Positions 23,213-28,990 of a DNA stretch of 28,990 nt are shown piece after piece; the first letter of the stretch is position 1, and every line of letters begins with the position of its first letter. The stretch spans positions 1 to 28,990 of the forward strand of contig JAFGDA010000114.1 in assembly GCA_016932375.1 (NCBI GenBank), written 5' to 3'. The stretch comes from Actinomycetota bacterium. GTDB lineage: Bacteria > Actinomycetota > Humimicrobiia > Humimicrobiales > Humimicrobiaceae. The position numbers and the translations under genes were made by a program. The notes under the pieces were generated by a model, which saw nothing but the letters and a program-made list of their open reading frames with translations, searched no databases and was not told the origin of the DNA.

Positions 23213-24544
23213 CTACCAGAATTTACCAAACGGCAGGCTGGCCTTACCTTTCATTGAAGAGAATTGCCTGAGCATCTGCCTGGTTTTTGAAAACTGCTGT
23301 AGCAGTTTATTTATTTCCGATACCGGATTCCCGCTGCCTTTTGCGATCCTCTTTTTTCGGCTCCCGTTTATAATATGGGGTTTTTTCCTTTCCGCCGGGG
23401 TCATCGAATTTATGATAGCTTCCATCCTGTCCAGGTATGATTCGTCAAAATTGATATTCTTGAGTATCCTGCCTTTATTTGGTATGGGCAGCATTGAAAA
23501 TATTTTTTCCATGGAACCCATTTTCCTCAGGCCCCTCAACTGTTCTATAAAATCATCAAGGTTGATTTCATCACGGTATATTTTCTCTTCAAGCTCCATT
23601 GCCCTTTTTTCGTCGATTACCTTCTGCGCTTTTTCTATAAGTGTTAATGTATCCCCCTGGCCAAGTATCCTTGAAGCAATCCTTTCCGGGTGGAATATAT
23701 CGAAATCTTCTATCTTTTCACCGCTTGAAACAAACTTAATGGGCTTTTTAACAACATAATATACCGAGAGGGCCGCGCCGCCCCTCGTGTCGCTGTCAAG
23801 CTTTGTTAGTATCAACCCGTCACATTCAACCCTTTTATTGAAAGCCGATGCAATATTGACTGCCTCCTGTCCTGTCATGGCATCAAGCACGAGATATACC
23901 TGATGGGGCTTTACCGCTTTCCTGATATTTTCCACCTCAAGCATCATATTTTCATCTATATGCAGCCTGCCCGCAGTGTCGATTATTATTGCATCCCTGC
24001 CATCCCGCGTGAATTTTTCTACACCTTTCCTGGATATTGAAACAGGATCCATGCTTTTTTCGGAATATACATCCACACCTATTTTTCCCGCCATATCCAT
24101 AAGCTGGAGTACCGCAGCCGGCCTGTACACATCAGCTGCAACAAGCGCTACTGATTTACCAAACCTGCTTTTAATAAAATTTGCCAGTTTTATTACTGAC
24201 GATGTCTTGCCTGTGCCCTGAAGTCCTACCATCATAAATATCGTGGGCCCCCCTGATGAAAAATTTACACTTCCTTCGCTGCTCCCCAGCATCCTTGTCA
24301 TCTCATCATTCACGATCTTTATAACCTGCTGGTAAGGCGTCAGGCTTTCCATCACTTCTTTTCCAAGGGCCCTCTCTTTTAAATTTCCCAGGAATTCCTT
24401 TACAACCTTGAAGTTTACGTCTGCTTCAAGAAGTGCAAGTTTTATTTCCCTTAAGGCAGCATCAAGGTCTGAAGGACTCAGTTTTCCCTTGTTTCTTATC
24501 CTGAAAAAAAGATCTTCAAATTTTCCTGTCAACTGTTCAAACAT
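23213..24544 (-). CDS. ffh: Signal recognition particle protein Ffh (SRP54)
   Basis: Ffh binds signal sequences and 4.5S/SRP RNA and, with FtsY, delivers ribosomes to the membrane. The 443-residue protein has the N domain (1-90), then G-domain motifs GLQGTGKT (107-114), AADVYRPAA (136-144), DTAGR, and LTKLDSDTRGGAALS. The methionine-rich M domain (about 300-443) carries the RNA-binding SRKKRIAKGSG. The last G motif has Ser where most Ffh have Gly (TKLDG). ATG 24544 has AGGA six bases upstream. It directly follows ftsY (20 bp), so both SRP GTPases are co-transcribed. The SRP RNA gene is not in this window. Confidence 0.97.
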   Translation of the reverse strand: MFEQLTGKFEDLFFRIRNKGKLSPSDLDAALREIKLALLEADVNFKVVKEFLGNLKERALGKEVMESLTPYQQVIKIVNDEMTRMLGSSEGSVNFSSGGPTIFMMVGLQGTGKTSSVIKLANFIKSRFGKSVALVAADVYRPAAVLQLMDMAGKIGVDVYSEKSMDPVSISRKGVEKFTRDGRDAIIIDTAGRLHIDENMMLEVENIRKAVKPHQVYLVLDAMTGQEAVNIASAFNKRVECDGLILTKLDSDTRGGAALSVYYVVKKPIKFVSSGEKIEDFDIFHPERIASRILGQGDTLTLIEKAQKVIDEKRAMELEEKIYRDEINLDDFIEQLRGLRKMGSMEKIFSMLPIPNKGRILKNINFDESYLDRMEAIINSMTPAERKKPHIINGSRKKRIAKGSGNPVSEINKLLQQFSKTRQMLRQFSSMKGKASLPFGKFW

Positions 24545-24564
24545 CTGTTATCCTTCTTTTTTTG

Positions 24565-25437
24565 TCAGGTAAAAATTGCACCTGTATATTTTTCCGGATC
24601 AAATAAATCAATATTTTCAATTTTTTCACCATTTGTCACCAGTTTTACGGGTATCTGGAGTTCGTTTTTTATAGTGAGGACTATCCCTCCCTTTGAGGTT
24701 CCGTCAGTCTTCGTCAGTATTACCCCTGTAAGGCCTATGGCCCTGTGAAACACCTCCGCCTGATGCCTGGCATTCTGTCCGGTAGTTGAATCTATGACTA
24801 TCAATATTTCATCGGGGTCCCTGTCAAGTTTTTTAAATACCACCCTTTTTATCTTTTTAAGTTCCTCCATCAGGTTAAAGGAAGTCTGCATCCGTCCGGC
24901 AGTATCAATTATTAATACATCCGACCTTCTGGCAAGAGCCTTATCAAGGGAATCGTATACTACCGCGCCCGGATCCGAAAGCTTCTGGTGATGTACCACC
25001 TCTATCCCTAATCTTTCACCGTAATGTTGCAACTGTTCCGTAGCTGCTGACCTGTAGGTGTCAGCGGCTGCCATGACCACATTTTTACCCTGCTTTTTTA
25101 GCATTGCTGCAAGTTTTGCTATCGCAGATGTCTTTCCAACTCCATTCACCCCGACTATCAGGTAAACAGAAGGGGGATTCCCGGAAAATTTGAGCTTTTC
25201 ATTTATTCCGCAATTAAGTATTTTTATAATTTCTTTCTTCAAGAGGTCCCTTATTATTCCGGTATCATTAATATTGTTGCTGTAAGCATACTCCCGTATG
25301 TTGCTGATTATCATATCCGCAGTATCCACGCTTACATCACTCGATATCAGCTGCTCCTCCAGCTCTTCCCAGAACTGGCTATTGCTTTTTTTGAATTTGT
25401 TCCATAAAAGGTTCAGGTTTTTAAACAACATCTGCAT
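24565..25437 (-). CDS. ftsY: Signal recognition particle receptor FtsY
   Basis: FtsY is the membrane-associated SRP receptor GTPase. The protein (290 residues) consists only of the N and G domains. The G motifs GVNGVGKT (near 97), AAADTYRSAATEQL, IIDTAGRMQTS and LTKTDGTSKGG are intact, the ADTYR/TKTDGT pattern being typical of FtsY rather than Ffh. It lacks the acidic A domain of the E. coli protein, as many FtsY do. I start it at ATG 25437, with GGA six bases upstream. GTG 25440 and ATG 25431 are also possible. Its 5' end overlaps the smc stop by 17 nt, suggesting translational coupling. Confidence 0.96.
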   Translation of the reverse strand: MQMLFKNLNLLWNKFKKSNSQFWEELEEQLISSDVSVDTADMIISNIREYAYSNNINDTGIIRDLLKKEIIKILNCGINEKLKFSGNPPSVYLIVGVNGVGKTSAIAKLAAMLKKQGKNVVMAAADTYRSAATEQLQHYGERLGIEVVHHQKLSDPGAVVYDSLDKALARRSDVLIIDTAGRMQTSFNLMEELKKIKRVVFKKLDRDPDEILIVIDSTTGQNARHQAEVFHRAIGLTGVILTKTDGTSKGGIVLTIKNELQIPVKLVTNGEKIENIDLFDPEKYTGAIFT

Positions 25438-27808
25438 CACTTATCCGTTCCATAATATCATTATTGCCCTGGCCTCCTGTCTTTACTGAGCCATTTGCGC
25501 CTATCTTCTCGGACACCACCTTGGAAATACCATCAGACTGCATTGATACCCCGTAGATTGTATCCGCAATCTCCATTGTCCTTTTCTGGTGGGTGATTAT
25601 TATAATCTGTTGTTTTTCCGAAAACTTTTTTACGAGGCTTAAAAACCTGTTTATATTCGCATCATCGAGTGCTGCATCGACCTCATCAAAAACATAAAAG
25701 GGGGAAGTTTTTGTTGAAAATACCGAGAAAAGGAACGCGAGGGAAACAAGTGATTTCTCCCCACCTGAAAGCAGTGAAAGCGGCACCAGCTTGCTGTTTC
25801 CAATATCAGCTTTAAGTTCCACTCCCAGGTCTTCATCATCATCATGGTTGCTGTTTGTCCTGTCCAGGTACATCTCACCTTCTCCAAAAGGAAAAAGAAT
25901 CTTGAAGTACTGCCTGAAACTTTCATTTATAACATCAAAATTTTTCAGGAATATATCGCTTATCTTTTTATTCATCTCCATTATCAGTTCCTGGAGCCCT
26001 TTCCTGCTTTCCACCAGGTCCAACTTCTGGCTATCAAGAAAATCATACCGTTGCCTGATTTTCTTATATTCCTGGGCAGCGTTCGGGTTTACTGCGCCCA
26101 GATTCCTCAACCTTACTTTTAGCTGTCTTGCCTTTTCCTCGGATTCCGCCATATTGATACTTGGTTTATAAATTTTCCCCGCATACTCTATTGAAATATT
26201 ATAATTGTCTATAATATTTGCAGTAATTTCCCTGACCTTTTCCCTGATCTGCTCTCTCTGGAGGTCCGATTTGTACAAATTGCCTTCAAGTCCTGTTTTT
26301 TCAAGGTTAAGCTGGTTCAATTTATCATTGCAGCTGTCTATCATCTCACGGTCACCCGATATAAGATTTTTTCTTCTTTCAAATTCAGGATCCAGCCTTG
26401 TTTTAATTCTTCCTGAAAAGTTATAATAAATTTTCAATATTTCAACTGCCCGTTTTGAATGCTTCAGGTTTGTTTTACATAGCTCCCTCAATATCCCGGT
26501 TTTTTCAATCCTTCTTCTATATCTTTCCTTCTTGTCTTCGGCCAGTCTCAAAGCTTTCGCCCTAACTTCTTTTAGTTTTTCAGCCCCGTTTATTTTTTCC
26601 CTGTTATCTATATCTACAAACAGTTCCCTTATTCTTGATGTAATTACCGATGCATCATCCTCCAGCTCCCCTACCTGTTCCTGCTGGATTGGCAGTTTTT
26701 TTATCTTTAAAATGAATTTAAGGAATAATTCCTCAACTGCTGAAAGCTTTTCGAGTAATCCGGCCAGGAATGAATGGCTAAATTTTGCTACATTTTCCAG
26801 ATTGCTTCCCGGATCTTCTTCGTCCCGTGAACTGTTCCTTATTTCCAGATCGAACATGTTGTATAAAGTTGAAAAAACATTCCTCTTGCTATCAATTAAA
26901 GCGATAATATTTTCCAGCCTGTTCCGGTCGCCCTCAAACATCTCAATCCTGCTGCGCCATAATTCAAAATCCGCCTGCTTGCTCCCGATATTTTTTATGA
27001 TGTCGCTTTTTTCTTTTTCAACTTCAACTATCCTGTCGCTTACTTCCTGAAGCCTGGATTTGTACTTTCCATAATTTTCCTTATGCCTGTCCCATTCATT
27101 GTTGAGCATATTAAGTCTTGCAAGAGCAAGTGAAACTTCATGGTTTTTGAGTTCATTTGCAGCGTCTGCATACCTGCGGGCTTTTTCAGCCTCTATTTTC
27201 AGGGGATCCATGGTCCGCTTTATTTCACCCATAAGATCTTCAAGCCGGAATATATCTTCTTTAACCTTTTCAAGTTTTGAAAGTGTTCTTTTCCTGCGGT
27301 CCTTGTGTTTCGATATACCCAGCACCTCGTCAATGACTATCTTTCTTTCTTCCGGCTTTAACAGCGCAATCTCGTTTATCTGCCCCTGGTTTATTATTAC
27401 ATGAAGACCCTTGCCTATTCCGCTGTCAGCTATAAGTTCCTGCAGGTCCATAAGCCTGCACGGGGAAGAATTTATAAAATAATCACTTCCTCCTTCACTG
27501 TAAACCCTCCTGGTTATACGGACATCCTTAAATTCGAGATCGAACAGGCGGTCCGAATTATCAAAAAGCAGTGATACCTCGGCAATCCCCATTTCCTCTT
27601 TTTTACTCCTGAATATGACATCCCCCATGGTATTGCCCCTTAAGGATTTAGGGCTCTGTTCTCCAAGTACCCAGGATATGGCATCTGCTACATTGCTCTT
27701 ACCACTTCCGTTGGGACCAACTATGACACTTATCCCGGGCTCAAATATGAGCTGGCATTTGTTTGCAAATGATTTAAAACCCCGGAGAGTTATATTTTTT
27801 AGGTACAA
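25421..27808 (-). CDS. smc: Chromosome segregation ATPase SMC, short and apparently hinge-less
   Basis: SMC is the core ATPase of bacterial condensin. The head motifs are complete: Walker A GPNGSGKSN (31-39), Q-loop IINQGQINEIA (139-149), the C-terminal NLGAVNPNAAQEY (569-581), signature LLSGGEKSL (679-687), Walker B YVFDEVDAALDD (705-716) and H-loop ITHQ (738-741). TTG 27808 gives the canonical start YLKNITLRGFKSFA. The protein has only 795 residues, compared with about 1150-1200 in most bacteria. The part between the heads (about 165-565) is charged coiled coil, and I find no hinge domain. Its midpoint is a hydrophobic helix (about 348-373) flanked by acidic and Pro/Gly-containing breaks. 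The reading frame is uninterrupted. It is not SbcC/Rad50 (no CxxC hook) or RecN. It lies between rnc and ftsY, the normal smc locus. Confidence 0.95.
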   Translation of the reverse strand: MYLKNITLRGFKSFANKCQLIFEPGISVIVGPNGSGKSNVADAISWVLGEQSPKSLRGNTMGDVIFRSKKEEMGIAEVSLLFDNSDRLFDLEFKDVRITRRVYSEGGSDYFINSSPCRLMDLQELIADSGIGKGLHVIINQGQINEIALLKPEERKIVIDEVLGISKHKDRRKRTLSKLEKVKEDIFRLEDLMGEIKRTMDPLKIEAEKARRYADAANELKNHEVSLALARLNMLNNEWDRHKENYGKYKSRLQEVSDRIVEVEKEKSDIIKNIGSKQADFELWRSRIEMFEGDRNRLENIIALIDSKRNVFSTLYNMFDLEIRNSSRDEEDPGSNLENVAKFSHSFLAGLLEKLSAVEELFLKFILKIKKLPIQQEQVGELEDDASVITSRIRELFVDIDNREKINGAEKLKEVRAKALRLAEDKKERYRRRIEKTGILRELCKTNLKHSKRAVEILKIYYNFSGRIKTRLDPEFERRKNLISGDREMIDSCNDKLNQLNLEKTGLEGNLYKSDLQREQIREKVREITANIIDNYNISIEYAGKIYKPSINMAESEEKARQLKVRLRNLGAVNPNAAQEYKKIRQRYDFLDSQKLDLVESRKGLQELIMEMNKKISDIFLKNFDVINESFRQYFKILFPFGEGEMYLDRTNSNHDDDEDLGVELKADIGNSKLVPLSLLSGGEKSLVSLAFLFSVFSTKTSPFYVFDEVDAALDDANINRFLSLVKKFSEKQQIIIITHQKRTMEIADTIYGVSMQSDGISKVVSEKIGANGSVKTGGQGNNDIMERISDADVV

Positions 27809-27832
27809 TTTAACTACCAGTCCTGAAAAAAA

Positions 27833-28549
27833 TCATAAATCAAGATTATAAAGAGACTTTAAAGTATCTTTTGCGGCTTTTTGTTCAGACTCCTTCTTGC
27901 TGGAGCCCTTTCCCCTTCCTGCAATCTTATCATCTATCATGACTACCGAATGAAAAGTCCTGTCATGATCGGGTCCCTCCACTTTTACCACCTTATAGTG
28001 GGCCAGCTTGGAAAAGTCAGCCTGTATTGATTCCTGTAGATAGGTCTTGTAATCGGATATCCGGGGGGTGCTAACATTTTTTTCAATTTTTTCTTCATAG
28101 TGTTTTAGTACCCAGGCTGTCGTAAATTTTATGCCCATATCTATGTATATGGCTCCTATAAAGGCTTCCATGCCATCTGCAAGGATCGAATCCTTCTCCC
28201 TTCCATCACAGGCCTCTTCATTTTCACTTAACAGTATTTCAAGGTTCAGTCCGATATTCCTTGCTATTTTAGAAAGGGTGTCCCTGTTTACAAGTATTGC
28301 CCTTATCTTGGCCAACCTTCCTTCAGTAAAATGGCTGAAATTTTTATAGAGATAGGAAGTTATTATAAAAGATAGTACGCTATCCCCAAGAAACTCCAGT
28401 TGTTCATTTCCACGGGATTGCACATTTATCTGGCGGGCAAATGAACGATGGGTCAGCGCCTGGATATATGTTTTGAGGTCATTAGCCTCGATACCCAGTC
28501 CGGAAAGCCATTCCCTTACCCGTCTCCTGAGTACTCCCTCATCACTCAT
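27833..28549 (-). CDS. rnc: Ribonuclease III
   Basis: RNase III cleaves double-stranded RNA in rRNA maturation and mRNA turnover. The 238-residue protein has the signature NEQLEFLGDSVL (48-59) with acidic residues Glu49, Glu52 and Asp56, the second acidic pair Asp125 and Glu128 in ADGMEAFIGAIYIDMG, and a C-terminal double-stranded RNA-binding domain (DYKTYLQESIQ to AAKDTLKSLY, about 165-236, with GKGSSKKESEQKAA). All catalytic residues are present. ATG 28549 has a GGTGGCGG stretch upstream as a loose Shine-Dalgarno. The acpP-rnc-smc-ftsY order is widely conserved. A 161-bp spacer separates it from acpP. Confidence 0.97.
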   Translation of the reverse strand: MSDEGVLRRRVREWLSGLGIEANDLKTYIQALTHRSFARQINVQSRGNEQLEFLGDSVLSFIITSYLYKNFSHFTEGRLAKIRAILVNRDTLSKIARNIGLNLEILLSENEEACDGREKDSILADGMEAFIGAIYIDMGIKFTTAWVLKHYEEKIEKNVSTPRISDYKTYLQESIQADFSKLAHYKVVKVEGPDHDRTFHSVVMIDDKIAGRGKGSSKKESEQKAAKDTLKSLYNLDL

Positions 28550-28662
28550 CTGTAAAAACCGCCACCCTGTATTCCCTGTTTATAAACAAATACCATCAAT
28601 AAGCCATGGCCAGCCAGAAAAAACCTAACCAGATTTTACGTTTTTTAATTATCTGCCTGCTG

Positions 28663-28668
28663 ATTATA
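28663..28668 (-). promoter_or_regulatory. Possible -10 element in the acpP-rnc spacer
   Basis: The minus strand has a perfect TATAAT here, 114 bp before the rnc start, but no good -35 at 16-18 bp. It sits in the loop of an imperfect 9-bp inverted repeat (CTGCTTGATT and AATCAGCAG). The rest of the 161-bp spacer holds no further ORF or terminator that I can support. Confidence 0.25.
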
Positions 28669-28710
28669 TTTCTTCCATTCAAATCAAGCAGCAACAGAAA
28701 TTATTATAAA

Positions 28711-28947
28711 CTATGCAGTATGGGAATCTATATAGTCAAGTGCATCTTTAACAGTTACCATTTTTTCTGCATCTTCGTCGCTTATTTCCATTCCAAACTT
28801 GTCTTCAAAAGCCATAATAAGTTCTACCAGATCAAGAGAGTCTGCACCAAGGTCGTCAACAAACTTGCTTTCCGGTTTAATATCATCTTCGTTTACCCCA
28901 AGAACTTCTACAAGTACTTCTTTTAACTTATCAAAATTTTCCATCAT
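28711..28947 (-). CDS. acpP: Acyl carrier protein
   Basis: AcpP carries growing acyl chains of fatty acid synthesis on a 4'-phosphopantetheine arm. The 78-residue acidic protein has the family's four-helix pattern and the attachment motif LGADSLDLVEL, with Ser37 (Ser36 if the second Met is the start) as the modified residue, followed by MAFEDKFGMEISDEDAEKMVTVKDALDYI. Two adjacent ATGs (28947 and 28944) follow a purine-rich AGGATAGGGGAG; either may be used. It is the first gene in the window; upstream genes (usually plsX/fabD/fabG or rpmF) are outside. Confidence 0.97.
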   Translation of the reverse strand: MMENFDKLKEVLVEVLGVNEDDIKPESKFVDDLGADSLDLVELIMAFEDKFGMEISDEDAEKMVTVKDALDYIDSHTA

Positions 28948-28990
28948 CTCCCCTATCCTGTCCTTACTTTGTTTTTAGTTGGTTATATTA

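Noticed and set aside
28577..28588. 12-bp perfect palindrome TGTTTATAAACA about 28 bp upstream of rnc
   Set aside because: It could be an operator, but a 12-base palindrome is expected several times by chance in 29 kb of AT-rich DNA, and no second copy or regulator gene is near.
28655..28695. Imperfect hairpin in the acpP-rnc spacer as an RNase III self-cleavage site
   Set aside because: RNase III is known to cut its own leader in E. coli, but this stem is only about 9 bp with a bulge, too short for a convincing substrate.
1..28990. Mobile element, defence system, biosynthetic cluster or CRISPR array
   Set aside because: All supported genes are co-oriented housekeeping genes with uniform style. 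No transposase, phage, toxin-antitoxin, nuclease-defence module or spaced direct repeats were found on either strand.

Overview
The window is a 29 kb block of bacterial housekeeping genes. Every gene I can support lies on the minus strand, so transcription runs from the right edge (28990) to the left edge (1). By eye the DNA is AT-rich, and TTG is a very common start codon. There are no tRNAs, rRNAs, insertion sequences, prophage genes or CRISPR arrays, and no gene-free stretch reaches 300 bases. The gene order (acpP-rnc-smc-ftsY-ffh-rpsP-khpA-rimM-trmD-rplS-lepB-rnhB-yraN-comM-dprA-xerC-rpsB-tsf-pyrH-frr-uppS-rseP-ispG-proS-recD2-nusA-infB-rbfA-nrnA) is a compact form of the arrangement known from Firmicutes, Actinobacteria and several uncultured phyla. 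Bacterial-type ProRS with an editing domain, the IspG step of the MEP pathway and UMP kinase PyrH confirm a bacterium. I cannot name the phylum from this window.

Layout in the direction of transcription. (1) 28947-23213: acyl carrier protein, RNase III, a short SMC ATPase, and both SRP GTPases FtsY and Ffh. (2) 23071-20198: the S16 cluster (S16, KhpA, RimM, TrmD, L19, signal peptidase I), with one candidate promoter before rpsP and another inside the 3' end of trmD. (3) 20053-14589: RNase HII, YraN nuclease-like protein, ComM and DprA (transformation and DNA processing), an unrecognised 139-residue protein and a XerC-type recombinase. (4) 14437-8674: S2, EF-Ts, UMP kinase, ribosome recycling factor, UppS, RseP, IspG. 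The cdsA and dxr genes that usually sit between uppS and rseP are absent. (5) 8659-4769: ProRS and the RecD2 helicase. (6) 4590-1: NusA, IF2, RbfA and the start of a DHH nano-RNase/pAp phosphatase. NusA has its own promoter followed by a strong intrinsic terminator upstream of the gene.

No obviously new multi-gene system is present. The observations most worth following are: an SMC of 795 residues with intact ATPase head motifs but no recognisable hinge; a promoter-terminator-nusA leader that looks like an attenuator; a near-consensus promoter placed so that comM mRNA should be leaderless; an inverted repeat in the rpsB leader; loss of cdsA/dxr (and of rimP, ylxR, ylxQ and topA) from otherwise conserved places; and the unrecognised protein before xerC. 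Several starts were moved from the longest reading frame to a nearby codon supported by a Shine-Dalgarno sequence or by the family's usual N-terminus; each case is explained in its entry.
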